The notes beneath the pieces are model-generated. The model had not been told where the DNA came from. It saw nothing but the letters and a program-made list of their open reading frames with translations, and ran no database searches. From contig NC_092573.1 in NCBI RefSeq assembly GCF_037975245.1, forward strand, positions 5,268,001 to 5,332,000: 64,000 bases of DNA, given 5' to 3'. The position numbers and the translations under genes are program-made. Below are positions 14,201 through 22,369 of the stretch, piece after piece (the stretch's first letter is position 1; each line of letters opens with the position of its first letter). This stretch comes from Apostichopus japonicus. Lineage: Eukaryota > Echinodermata > Holothuroidea > Aspidochirotida > Stichopodidae.

Positions 14201-17200
14201 ATACAGTAAGATAAAGTGTAAAAAACTTAAAAGTATTTCACGAAAATTCACAGATTCCTATATGAAATCCCACTAGTTTTGTACGGTCCAACTTTTGCTA
14301 ATGATCAAGTCACCATTACAAAAGATGTACTTATATCACCACATTTTACTGAGTAACATACAATTTGTATTAAGACCACACTGTTATTCTTATTATACTG
14401 TATTTCTGGATGATATTTACAAATTCAGGAACAGGAAAAGTATGAACATGGCACTACACATGGTTTTCACATTCATATAATGATTTGCTTCAAGTACAAA
14501 TGTACCAAATTCCAACGAGATAACACAGGTTTTTGAGAATTCTTAATTTCGACAGTCTTACATGAACAACACCAAAGTTGTTGACTACTGTTGTTGAAAA
14601 TTTACAATGTAGAGATGTACTGGCTCTGAGCTCTTGCAACCAACCCATCTCTCTGAACCAGAAGGTATAAGACTGACTTGAGCTTCAGAATTATAGTAGG
14701 ATAACTATATACAATTAATTTCCATTTTTCCTTGCAAAATATTGTCTAGTTTTGTCTTTAGTTTGAAGAAAAGAACTTGGATAAAAGTTCAACCACTGGG
14801 AACCATCGCTGCAGTCTGTGACAGGTAAAAACGTAAAACTACATCAGAAACCATTCAAAAATGATGACACTCGGCTATTGTAATTGGATTGATATTTAAT
14901 ACGCCAGACAGAAACATATTTCCAACCGTTGATTCTTGTCTTACTGTACCATAATACACCCGACAGAAACATAATTCCTACCAGTGATTCTTGTCATAAT
15001 ACACCCGACAGAAACATATTTCCTACCAGTGATTCTTGTCATAATACACCCGACAGAAACATATTTCCAACCGTTGATTCTTGTCTTACTGTACCATAAT
15101 ACACCCGACAGAAACATATTTCCTACCAGTGATTCTTGTCATAACACACCCGACAGAAACATATTTCCTACCAGTGATTCTTGTCATAACACACCCGACA
15201 GAAACATATTTCCTACCAGTGATTCTTGTCATAACACACCCGACAGAAACGTATTTCCTACCAGTGATTCTTGTCATAACACACCCGACAGAAACGTATT
15301 TCCTACCAGTGATTCTTGTCATAACACACCCGACAGAAACGTATTTCCTACCAGTGATTCTTGTCATAATACACCCGACAGAAACATATTTCCTACCAGT
15401 GATTCTTGTCATAACACACCCGACAGAAACGTATTTCCTACCAGTGATTCTTGTCATAACACACCCGACAGAAACATATTTCCTACCAGTGATTCTTGTC
15501 ATAACACACCCGACAGAAACATATTTCCTACCAGTGATTCTTGTCATAACACACCCGACAGAAACGTATTTCCTACCAGTGATTCTTGTCATAACACACC
15601 CGACAGAAACGTATTTCCTACCAGTGATTCTTGTCATAACACACCCGACAGAAACGTATTTCCTACCAGTGATTCTTGTCATAATACACCCGACAGAAAC
15701 ATATTTCCTACCAGTGATTCTTGTCATAATACACCCGACAGAAACATATTCCCTACCAGTGATTCTTGTCATAATACACCCCACAGAAACATATTCCCTA
15801 CCAGTGATTCTTGTCATAATACACCCGACAGAAACATATTTCCTACAAGAGATTCTTGTCATAATACACCCGACAGAAACATATTTCCTACCAGTGATTC
15901 TTGTCATAATACACCCGACAGAAACATATTTCCAACCGTTGATTCTTGTCTTACTGTACCATAATACACCCGACAGAAACATATTTCCTACCAGTGATTC
16001 TTGTCATAATACACCCGACAGAAACATATTTCCTACCAGTGATTCTTGTCATAACACACCCGACAGAAACATATTTCCTACCAGTGATTCTTGTCATAAC
16101 ACACCCGACAGAAACGTATTTCCTACCAGTGATTCTTGTCATAACACACCCGACAGAAACGTATTTCCTACCAGTGATTCTTGTCATAATACACCCGACA
16201 GAAACGTATTTCCTACCAGTGATTCTTGTCATAATACACCCGACAGAAACATATTTCCTACCAGTGATTCTTGTCATAATACACCCGACAGAAACATATT
16301 CCCTACCAGTGATTCTTGTCATAATACACCCGACAGAAACATATTTCCTACAAGAGATTCTTGTCATAATACACCCGACAGAAACATATTTCCTACAAGT
16401 GATTCTTGTCATAATACACACGAGAGAAACATATTTCCTACAGGTGATTCTTGTCTTACCTCTGCAGGGTATTGGTTTTAGCTTCTTGACCGGGGCAGAA
16501 GTAAAGGCTGAAAGGAAGAACAAATTGAGTAATAAACATAAAACCTTCAACAGCAGAAAAGAGCCTGAGATGCAATCCTTTCCTAAAGGTTAAATTCTCC
16601 TCGCACAGATCTCCAGTACAACAACTCAACTACTATGTCTAGATCCAGTCATATAAGGCACGTCTAAGGTTTCCCGTAACACAGCCTCTGTCACAGGTGG
16701 CCAGTCCAGGTTTCTAATAACAACCCACTCCCCCACCCTCCCCCACCCCTCACATGTCTCCAATCAAAAGTCTCCAGACACATATGGCCAGGAAAGGTCT
16801 CCAGTGACACAACGCTTGTCATAGGATATCTGCTGAGTAACACATCCCCTTCTTCACGACATAATGACTGTGAAAGAAAAACTAGAGCACCTTTATTGCT
16901 CCATTTAAAAGCTTTCACCTATAAGTGGAAGAAGTAGCAATTAAGCGATATGGGAGTAATTCTCTGTTACATTATTTTCTTCACCCATATGAGGGGGGGG
17001 GGGGGTTAAGGGAAGATTCTTAGGTAGCCCTGACCACAAGTAATGTGGTAAATTCTACAAAGTAGGTCATAATTCCTTCAGAAATAGAACACTCTTAAAT
17101 CATTGAACATGTGAAGCATGCGCCCTAGCAGAACTTTGCTGTAACCATGGTACAAAACTAAAGAGAAATGTCGGTCACTTACTAGGTAATACAGTTCTGG

Positions 17201-19320
17201 TGTTGTTCAGGTACACCTTACTATAATGAGCTTCACATTCTTGCTTGGTTCTGTTTGGTAGGTGGTTGGATACATCATGCCTATAATGAATATGAACCCA
17301 TACAGTAACAAGAAGAAATCAATATTGCCCACCTGGTTCGTAAAATGCTTTGTGTGGTTAGTGGTCTGTACCTTCAAAAAGTAAATTGTTACCCTTATCT
17401 GTGATTATAGGAGGCAAAATTATACTGAAAAGGCAACAAACAACTCAAATAAAGAACAAAATTCTAAATAGAGATAAGGTGAACGCTTTGGCCTATTTAT
17501 TTTAGTGATTACCAGTTTCCATATCCATGATCAGACAAGGCCTCTAATAGCTTCATTTCCTCTCTGGCTGTCCACAAGGAATCTAAGACGGGAAAATCAT
17601 TAGTCTGTTTAAGAAAGAAAACAGAAGATTCCATCATAAGTTGTCCTTGGACAAGGCACTGTATCTAAATTACCACTCTTTACCTAGGTAAACAGGTACC
17701 TGCGAGGTACCTTGTCAATATAGTTGCATGCGCCAGTTTGTGGCTGCACCGTATGGGAGATCCCCAAGGGCCACAATGATGTGGCGCACTGAAGTTTCCC
17801 CGGGAGAGACTGTTTGAATTGTGCACGCTTGGGTGTGTGGGTGAGAAAAGTTACCAATTACCAGGGGAATACTGTTATACTGTATAGTTGTGTGAAAAGG
17901 CCTCCCCCTTGATACAAGATTGTAAACCTTGAAACTTAGACGTTTAACTTCTTCATATGCAGTATTAATACTGTACAACATTTAGTGAATTGCGAATTCT
18001 GTAATGTTTAACAAGTCTATTCCTTTCAAATAACTGCTTCATTATGAAACTCTACTGAAGAAGTTAATCAACTATCTCCCTACAGGAGTTAAGTATCTTA
18101 ACCTACATTGTTCTAAATTCCAATCAAAAATTGATGTAACTTAAGCCCCACAACAGGTATTTGTTTTTCTAAACAACCTATAAGTTTATTAAAACTCATG
18201 TTATTTGAGCAGCAACAGGTGTAATTTTTTAATGGAACTGGAAAAGAAAAAGAAAATGCAGAATAATTGCAATCATTATAATGTGATTGTAGGGAACTAG
18301 TCAAAACTGACAGGAAGATTTAGGCCATCATGATATGAATAGGTTTGTGCATGTTTATATGTTGGCTGCATGATTTGGCTTTAATATTTGTCAAACATAA
18401 TTCATTACTTACAACAATTTCATAGTTATGGTTGTTTTCATGAGAACCGCCTTCCCATCCTTTTGCAAAACACTAAAAACAGCAAAGAAAGGTGAATGGA
18501 CATGATGTAAATGAAACAGTGAGATCAGAAGGAATCTTAGCCTAAAGGCTTTAAAAATGCTTCAATTTTTTAATACAAATTTTAAAAAAAATGCCCATGG
18601 GGAGAAACAACTGCCTTGGAGAAGATTATCTTATATTAATAATAATACAGTTCTTATAAAGCGCAACACACAACAAAGTCTTGATGCGCTGTACACAAAA
18701 CAAACATGTACACAAAATATAATACACTACAACTGTGAAAACATGAGTCTTGAGTACAGTTTTAAAGTTATTAACATATTGAGCACATTTGACATGCTCT
18801 GGGAGACTATTCCAAAGAAAAGCCAAATCATATTGAAAGTAACATTCGCCGTATGATTTTGTGGATACCGGGTGTGATACCAGTAATGACTGTGTACTAG
18901 ACCTTACACGGCACGCTGGAGTGTACAGTAGTTTTGCACAGGACAACTCAAATAACAACGAGCAATGCCATGAATACACTGAAAAGTTATTAGATGTCAC
19001 ATTTCAGTCATTACACCTGCACACATGACATCAAAGGTATATAAAACATTAGTAATTCAACTAAGATTATTTAGGTGATGCACATTTTGTACTACTCTGT
19101 AGGGTATCTCCACTTCCTAGATAAGTCAAAGGCCTGAAGCCATGTCTCCAAATGTACAGTAGTACCCCCTACAAATACCAAAAAATGGTTGATAATGTAC
19201 GTTACTCACGCTAACACAAATATGAGTCTTTGCCTGACAGGATAGACAGCCTACGTATGGTTCTATCAAAAATGATGAGCAGCCAGGGCACACTGGGTGT
19301 GTAACACCTAGGAAAGCCAT
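898..19320 (-). CDS. TADA2A: TADA2A (ADA2a) transcriptional adaptor gene, 13 coding exons, 3' end outside window
   Basis: The gene encodes the ADA2a adaptor that binds the GCN5/PCAF acetyltransferase in nuclear chromatin complexes (ATAC and related). I assembled it from 13 exons on the minus strand, each with a GT donor and AG acceptor. Phases are continuous from ATG at 19320 to the end of exon 13 at 898, giving about 347 codons. In order: ZZ zinc finger with six Cys and two His (C11, C14, C25, C28, C35, C38, H48, H52), SANT domain (about residues 60-112), a variable linker, the conserved motif [42 protein letters not shown] and [18 protein letters not shown]. These line up collinearly with human TADA2A (443 residues) to about residue 355. 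The SWIRM domain is not in the window. Introns make up more than 94% of the span. The match is to remembered family sequence, not a database search. Confidence 0.95.
942..2346. other. TADA2A intron 12
   Basis: Intronic sequence between exons 12 and 13. I see no repeat or conserved exon in it. Confidence 0.7.
2347..2482 (-). CDS. TADA2A: TADA2A coding exon 12
   Basis: The exon is 136 nt with acceptor ...GAACAATAG and donor GTAAGT. It reads [20 protein letters not shown] then [20 protein letters not shown]. Human has SARTYDHLKKTREEERLKRT...[21 protein letters not shown]. Goes from phase 1 to phase 2. Confidence 0.95.
2804..2820 (+). repeat. (G)17 homopolymer
   Basis: An uninterrupted run of 17 G in TADA2A intron 11, followed by further G-rich sequence to about 2840. 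It is the longest of about eight runs of 11 or more G or C in the window (836-850, 8293-8304, 10622-10635, 16993-17005, 25346-25357, 25681-25691; C run near 45916-45927). Confidence 0.95.
3345..4254. repeat. 66-bp minisatellite, about 13-14 copies, TADA2A intron 11
   Basis: Head-to-tail units of about 66 bp, each containing GATCTATGTGATAGAG, TCTGTTCAGTACCGTA and AGAGACAATAACCTAACCGT. Point differences are spread among copies (for example CTTTACTG replacing CAGTACCG in two units), and the last unit is truncated. The array lies about 270 bp downstream of the exon 11 donor. Unlike the arrays in introns 5 and 10, it does not reach the splice site. Confidence 0.95.
4526..4597 (-). CDS. TADA2A: TADA2A coding exon 11 ([10 protein letters not shown] motif)
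   Basis: The exon is 72 nt, phase 1 to phase 1, with acceptor ...TGTTTACAG and donor GTAAGG. It encodes [20 protein letters not shown] then MSFS. This matches [19 protein letters not shown] in human TADA2A and was one of the strongest diagnostic blocks. Confidence 0.96.
5293..5946 (+). mobile_element. LINE (CR1/L2-like) 3' end, 5'-truncated, TADA2A intron 10
   Basis: An open stretch from about 5293 to the stop at 5707-5709 encodes the C-terminus of a non-LTR retrotransposon reverse transcriptase. Key blocks are [47 protein letters not shown] and [11 protein letters not shown]. The LWNSLP...FKKRLK ending is typical of CR1/L2/Jockey-group LINEs. A 3' UTR follows, then a tail of about five TTGAA units (about 5919-5946), the microsatellite-type 3' end of this group. 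It is antisense to TADA2A. The frame is intact over about 138 codons, which suggests a fairly young insertion. Confidence 0.85.
6221..7270. repeat. 41-bp minisatellite, about 25 copies, abutting TADA2A exon 10 donor
   Basis: Tandem units of about 41 bp containing ACAAGTTCCAAGCCTATTGT and ACAGGAACAGACAGTGAC on the plus strand, with variants (TTTTTA for TGTTA, a 5-bp deletion giving ACAGAGTGAC, TGTACAAAC). Read on the gene strand, the donor is GTAAGTCACTG and the repeat phase begins with GTCACTG, at intron position +5. Short repeat-derived ORFs here are not genes. Confidence 0.95.
7276..7386 (-). CDS. TADA2A: TADA2A coding exon 10
   Basis: The exon is 111 nt, phase 1 to phase 1, with acceptor ...CTTCACAG and donor GTAAGT. 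It reads [20 protein letters not shown] then [17 protein letters not shown]. It aligns with the human block containing RRFARIVGPVEHDKF, at lower identity than neighbouring exons. The 41-bp minisatellite begins at intron position +5 after this donor. Confidence 0.93.
7737..8282. repeat. Degenerate T-rich tandem repeat, TADA2A intron 9
   Basis: Imperfect units of roughly 40-60 bp built on TTTTTGTTGATGTTGTT and TTTGCTATTGTCTGTAGT on the plus strand, with insertions and deletions between units. On the transcribed strand it is A-rich. A run of 12 G follows at 8293-8304. Confidence 0.85.
8807..8850 (-). CDS. TADA2A: TADA2A coding exon 9
   Basis: The exon is 44 nt with acceptor ...TTTTTTCAG and donor GTAAGT. 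It encodes [14 protein letters not shown], aligning with IIRDHGLINLRKFQ in human. Goes from phase 2 to phase 1. Confidence 0.93.
8851..10328. other. TADA2A intron 8
   Basis: Unique-looking AT-rich sequence with no additional exon that fits the TADA2A frame. A sequence near 10200-10230 resembles the CATCATCGAAACCACA end of the DR1 repeat family at 39461 and 52155, but only over about 20 bp. Confidence 0.5.
10329..10392 (-). CDS. TADA2A: TADA2A coding exon 8
   Basis: The exon is 64 nt with acceptor ...CCCATTAG and donor GTAAAC. It encodes [20 protein letters not shown] followed by K and a split Arg codon, aligning with ALKMAVVDIYHSRLKERQRR in human. Goes from phase 1 to phase 2. Confidence 0.95.
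11044..11231. repeat. (TA)n microsatellite, 3' side of Penelope-like element
   Basis: Long, nearly pure TA/TATATG repeat. A second TA-rich tract at about 12398-12462 lies at the other end of the Penelope-like element, as expected if the element inserted into one microsatellite. Confidence 0.95.
11232..12400 (-). mobile_element. Penelope-like retroelement, 5'-truncated, GIY-YIG endonuclease part
   Basis: The minus strand from 12203 to 11496 encodes the C-terminal domain of a Penelope-like element. It has a Cys motif (CTQNCKTC) followed by a GIY-YIG endonuclease core ([19 protein letters not shown] of the TQHRSAI block), then a C-terminal conserved tail ending at 11496. The piece before it, [13 protein letters not shown]...[12 protein letters not shown] (about 12385-12205), is the end of the reverse transcriptase/linker and lies in a different frame, so at least one frameshift breaks the ORF near 12190. 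No catalytic RT core is present: the element is 5'-truncated. It sits in TADA2A intron 7 in the gene's own orientation, between two TA-rich tracts. Confidence 0.88.
11303..11340 (-). ncRNA. Hammerhead-like motif in Penelope 3' region (candidate)
   Basis: On the minus strand the order is CTGAAGA (fits CUGANGA), then GAGC...GCTC able to pair, then GAAA. These are the conserved boxes of a hammerhead core, and Penelope-like elements are known to carry hammerhead ribozymes in their terminal regions. One unpaired A sits where the first base pair of stem II should be, and I see no convincing stem III or cleavage triplet. It may be a decayed ribozyme or a chance match. Confidence 0.3.
12931..13003 (-). 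CDS. TADA2A: TADA2A coding exon 7
   Basis: The exon is 73 nt with acceptor ...ATGTTAG and donor GTATGT. It encodes [20 protein letters not shown], aligning with EEFDNYAEWDLRDIDF in human. Ends in phase 1. The next intron contains the Penelope-like element. Confidence 0.95.
13876..13964 (-). CDS. TADA2A: TADA2A coding exon 6 (DMAGYMPAR motif)
   Basis: The exon is 89 nt with acceptor ...CTTTCAG and donor GTGAAG. It reads [20 protein letters not shown] then MPARSDYTK. Human has DDPPRP...[12 protein letters not shown], the most diagnostic block of the family. Starts in phase 1 and ends in phase 0. Confidence 0.96.
14901..16457. repeat. 45-bp minisatellite, about 34 copies, abutting TADA2A exon 5 donor
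   Basis: Tandem 45-bp units with CACCCGACAGAAACATATTT, CCTACCAGTGATTCTTGTC and ATAATA on the plus strand. Main variants are CATATT/CGTATT and ATAATAC/ATAACAC. The unit length is a multiple of three and lacks stops in several frames, which produces spurious ORFs of 199-466 codons on both strands. Three longer units (around 14938, 15083 and 15948) carry TTGTCTTACTGTACC in place of TTGTCATAATAC. They divide the array into blocks whose internal order of variants is partly repeated, so block duplications have occurred. On the gene strand the array starts at intron position +5 of the exon 5 donor. Confidence 0.95.
16460..16507 (-). CDS. TADA2A: TADA2A coding exon 5 (short variable linker)
   Basis: This 48-nt, phase 1 to phase 1 exon has acceptor ...CTTTCAG and donor GTAAGA. 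It encodes [16 protein letters not shown], corresponding to the poorly conserved linker between SANT and the DMAGYMPAR motif. It could be skipped without a frameshift, because exons 4 and 6 are also phase-compatible. Its donor is directly followed by the 45-bp minisatellite, and its reading frame stays open through the donor into that array. Confidence 0.85.
16508..17182. other. TADA2A intron 4
   Basis: Contains a degenerate direct repetition of TCTCCAGTNACACA-like words (about 16605-16830), a CCCCACCC-rich stretch, and a run of 13 G at 16993-17005. No exon seen. Confidence 0.5.
17183..17280 (-). CDS. TADA2A: TADA2A coding exon 4 (SANT helix 3)
   Basis: The exon is 98 nt with acceptor ...ATTATAG and donor GTAAGT. 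It completes the split Trp codon and reads [20 protein letters not shown] then KVYLNN. This matches the third SANT helix, DVANQMCTKTKEECEKHYMK in human. Ends in phase 1. Confidence 0.95.
17513..17604 (-). CDS. TADA2A: TADA2A coding exon 3 (SANT helices 1-2)
   Basis: The exon is 92 nt with acceptor ...TTAAACAG and donor GTAATC. It starts [17 protein letters not shown] and ends [13 protein letters not shown]. The Trp and Glu spacing is typical of SANT/Myb helices. It ends in phase 2 inside the W codon (TG|G). Confidence 0.95.
18413..18472 (-). CDS. TADA2A: TADA2A coding exon 2 (second half of ZZ finger)
   Basis: This 60-nt, phase 0 to phase 0 exon is bounded by ...TTTTTAG and GTAAGT. It encodes [20 protein letters not shown], which supplies the last Cys and the two zinc-binding His of the ZZ finger and aligns with CFTRGFEYKKHQSDHTYEIM in the human protein. 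Confidence 0.95.
18630..18990 (-). mobile_element. LINE (CR1/L2-like) 3' end, TADA2A intron 1
   Basis: The minus strand encodes the C-terminus of a LINE reverse transcriptase: [31 protein letters not shown] and [12 protein letters not shown]. It is followed by a 3' UTR with GCGCTTTATAAGAACTG and a short ATTATTATTAAT tail, the usual end of this LINE group. Only the last 80 or so codons remain. Confidence 0.8.
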
Positions 19321-19349
19321 GACTTTGATGGAAGCGTGTTGCAAAGTAT
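19210..19349 (-). CDS. TADA2A: TADA2A coding exon 1 (start codon, first half of ZZ finger)
   Basis: The acceptor is at 19350-19352 (pyrimidine tract then CAG) and the donor GTGAGT begins at 19209. ATG is at 19320-19318. The 37 codons start MAFLG, similar to MDRLG in the human protein, and contain [18 protein letters not shown]. The exon continues 29 nt upstream of the ATG without an in-frame stop, so an upstream start in an earlier exon is possible, but the likeness of the N-terminus favours 19320. The acceptor implies a non-coding 5' exon further right. Exon ends in phase 0. Confidence 0.93.
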
Positions 19350-19352
19350 CTG

Positions 19353-21160
19353 AAACAGAGGGAAAAGACAAAAATTATTCTTGTTTGATATTTGAAAATT
19401 TAGGTTACTCTCTAGTTTAAGTTACAGCAGGTAAGACTTCAGAAATGGAAAGGTTTAGAAGAAATCTGCCAAAATATCATCAAAAAAGTCTGAACAATAA
19501 AAGCTAAAACAATGCAAGATTTTCAAGTTATAAGCATTTTTGTGATATTATGTTACTACAATTGATTGGGTTTTCATTCATGCTGACACAGACCTGTTGG
19601 CTTTCTCTGTTTTACTAGGAGTCTCCTAGTTCTTCAAATCTTCTGGCAATACAAAATATTTGTCCTTTCAGGAGATAATGGTATAAAATGCTTATGCCAC
19701 TGTGTGGTGCAGCACTAACCATAGCATAACAATCAGTCTAAGTAACTAATATTAAGGCAGGAAAGATGTGTAGAACTCAAAAATGTCTTTTTTATCTTGC
19801 TTTTCTTGTTTAGTTGGATTCTGCTCAGTTCTCCATATATTCCATTATCTCCCCATATTTTGGGAATGGAAACTTCTACAATTTCTCTAAATGTTTATAA
19901 GGCAGGTGGGTGGGTAGGCTGACATGTTATAAAAATGTTTTGCAAACAATAAGTAGAAATGTGATAACTGTACATAATGTGTGTTGGAACATGTTCTAGT
20001 ATTGCTATAAATCCAATCAGTGACCAAACGTCATGAACCAGATTTAATATATTTGTGAACTTAAGTATGTATTACTGAACATGATGTGGTGAAAGAATGA
20101 CGTCTTACATCACAACTTTTGACATATGCTTCTTTAGAAATGGAAAGCAATTTAGGCTAGTAGAGTTTGGTATCAATAGCATCACAAAAAATACCAGGAT
20201 CAACAACAAATTCTTGGCAAGAGTCCACAAAATTTGTAAATTGAATGTTGAATGTTAAGGTTAAACAACTGTGTTTAGGCAAATGGCTTGGAAGCCACAC
20301 ATGTTTTACTGTGGATATCAACATAACATATTTTGTAGAGCACAGTATGCCGAGTCAGATAAATGTTATTAACCTTTGTTTGTTCAACTTTTCAACCCTA
20401 TCCAACATTCCAGTCCATCAGCAATGATTGACAGATTGATTCGATGTGAAAATATAATAAACATTGGTGATTTCGTTGGAATTGTGTACAATGTTCTGAC
20501 TTGTGTCAACAATTTTATACGTTTAAATACAAATTTCTACAAGATTCTTAGAACTTTGCGTTCCCAGCTAAGTGATACATAATACAATAGCAAAATAATA
20601 GCGTATAATTCTAAAAGGCAACTGTCCTTTGATGGTTCCTGAGTCCTAACCCATCCCCTTATAACATAATGTAGTAATGGGTTAGACTAACATTACTAGC
20701 GTTAGTCCGTTACTGTTGGCAAAATTGCACTGGCTAGTCTATGCCTACAACAAGTTAACAAAGTTCTGCACAACGAACACTTACATTTATTATTAGTGCT
20801 ACACTTGCCGCAGCAATAATAAAAGCCACTGCCAAACTTAGCAATCTACATGTCACAGCGTAGATCAGGGCCCCACCTAAGTTTCGGAAGTCTATACGCC
20901 AATGCTAGGCATGGTTAATGTTGATTAAAATAGGTCGCTACTTGGATCACTTCAGTATCAGTACTAGCTAAGCGTATGTAGTAATTTCACGAAACAGCTG
21001 CAATACACAGTAACCAGTGCAGTAGGCACTCTCTCTCTCTCTCTCTTCCGTTTTCAACACTATTAAGCCCCACGTTTAGCCAACAAGCTACTCTAAATGA
21101 ATGTTCGTGATGATGTTATTCTGTAGATTTTCAAATACCTTACCACTAGACCCCAAGTTA
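19353..21160. other. Upstream region / 5' intron of TADA2A
   Basis: No coding exon seen. The acceptor of coding exon 1 demands a non-coding 5' exon somewhere here or further right. Two donor-like words on the minus strand, GTAAGTG (GT at 20784-20783) and GTAAGG (GT at 21143-21142), could end such an exon, but nothing else supports either. A CT-rich microsatellite lies at about 21029-21047. Confidence 0.35.
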
Positions 21161-21238
21161 TTAATATCAGAACATCTAACATGAGCTGAACATCTAACAG
21201 CATATCTAATGAATTCACGTCAAACACTAGCTCACCAC

Positions 21239-22369
21239 TATGGAACGCGGAAAGGGTCAACGTGAGGCGCCGTCCACTTAGAGATGGTCGTTCACCCAGA
21301 AACCATTCACTTAGAGATCGCCGCTCAAATGCAATCGGCCGCCCACTTTGAAATGGCCATTTAACGTGAGATGCCGTCCACTTACAGATGGGCGTTAATA
21401 CACAGACCGTCTACTCAGAGATCGCTGCGCAAACACAGTCAAACTTTCGGGAACCGTCCATTCAGAAATGGTCTTGACTTAGAAACCGTCGCGACTGAGA
21501 AATGGTCGTGATTCAGAAATTGTCTTTTCAGAGATCGTTCACTCAGAGATCGTTCACTCAGAGATCGTTCACTCAGAGATCGTTCACTCAGAGATCGTTC
21601 ACTCAGAGATCGTTCAATCAGAGATCGTGAACTCAGAGAACTTTCACTCAGAGAACTTTCACTCAGAGATCGTCCATTTGAGTGACAGCCAAAATTGCAT
21701 ATTTATATCGTGGGCGGGGCGTGAACTTTTCAATGACAGAGTCAATGTGCGTCGACCGTTCGCACTCGTATTCGTTCATTGAATTTTCAATTACAATTTA
21801 AAATAGATCAAAACGATGCTATACAATTCGAGGAATTTGTCAAAATCGGTTTCAGCAACAGAAGAACGGCAGATTTGCTTGATTGCAGTGAATCAACTGT
21901 TAAAAGCAGGCGTGCTTCTTAGGCCTCTGGAAAAAAGGTGGATCTTTTGCAATACAAGACAAGTATTTGTAGTATAAGTAGGCTAATTGCCTAACTTTAC
22001 ATGCGTAAGGAGTGCTTGCGTGGCTTAAAGTTGAGTAAAGTATAACTAACGTTAGTGTGATGAGTGAATGAGTACGGTGCTGGTATTCCTCAGCTTGCGG
22101 CCAATCCGTGATACTAAACTTGACCCTCATCCTCGGTTGTTTGACCCATTTCATTCAGCATTGGTTCGCAATCAGTCTTCGGGGGTTTGTGCATGATGAG
22201 ACAACGTACAATTAAGCCCATTAGTATTTTTAATTAATCAGTCGCGACGATTTCTAAGAGGGCGGCTGCTTGCATTTGAGCGGCGATCTCTAAGTGAACA
22301 GTTTCTGCATGGGTGAACGACCATCTTTAAGTGGACGGCGCCTCGCGTTGACCCTTTCCGCGTTCCATA
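21239..22369. mobile_element. Foldback-like DNA transposon, 1131 bp, with 15-bp repeats inside
   Basis: The ends form long inverted repeats of about 100 bp. Left starts TATGGAACGCGGAAAGGGTC and the right end is its near-perfect reverse complement. Both arms carry variants of CACTTAGAGATCG(C/T)C. Internally (21539-21690) the same word expands into a 15-bp tandem array (CACTCAGAGATCGTT). The element is flanked by CCAC on both sides (21235-21238 and 22370-22373). Removing the element plus one CCAC restores a continuous LINE reading frame, so a 4-bp target duplication is favoured over an alternative 2-bp TA reading. Confidence 0.8.
21803..21922 (+). pseudogene. Transposase-like helix-turn-helix remnant inside the foldback element
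   Basis: A 39-codon open stretch reads FEEFVKIGFSNRRTADLLDC then SESTVKSRRAS and stops. The pattern of two helices separated by a turn, with S-x-S-T-V and basic residues, resembles N-terminal HTH domains of transposases and integrases. There is no catalytic domain, so it would be a relic of an autonomous ancestor. Alternative: a chance open frame. Confidence 0.4.

Noticed and set aside
14901-16457. CRISPR-like regular repeats
   Set aside because: The units are contiguous tandem repeats with no unique spacers, in an animal genome.
14984-16593. Long ORFs (up to 466 codons) with 15-residue repeats on both strands
   Set aside because: They result from a 45-bp tandem array whose unit is divisible by three. 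They are present in several frames on both strands and lie inside an intron of TADA2A.
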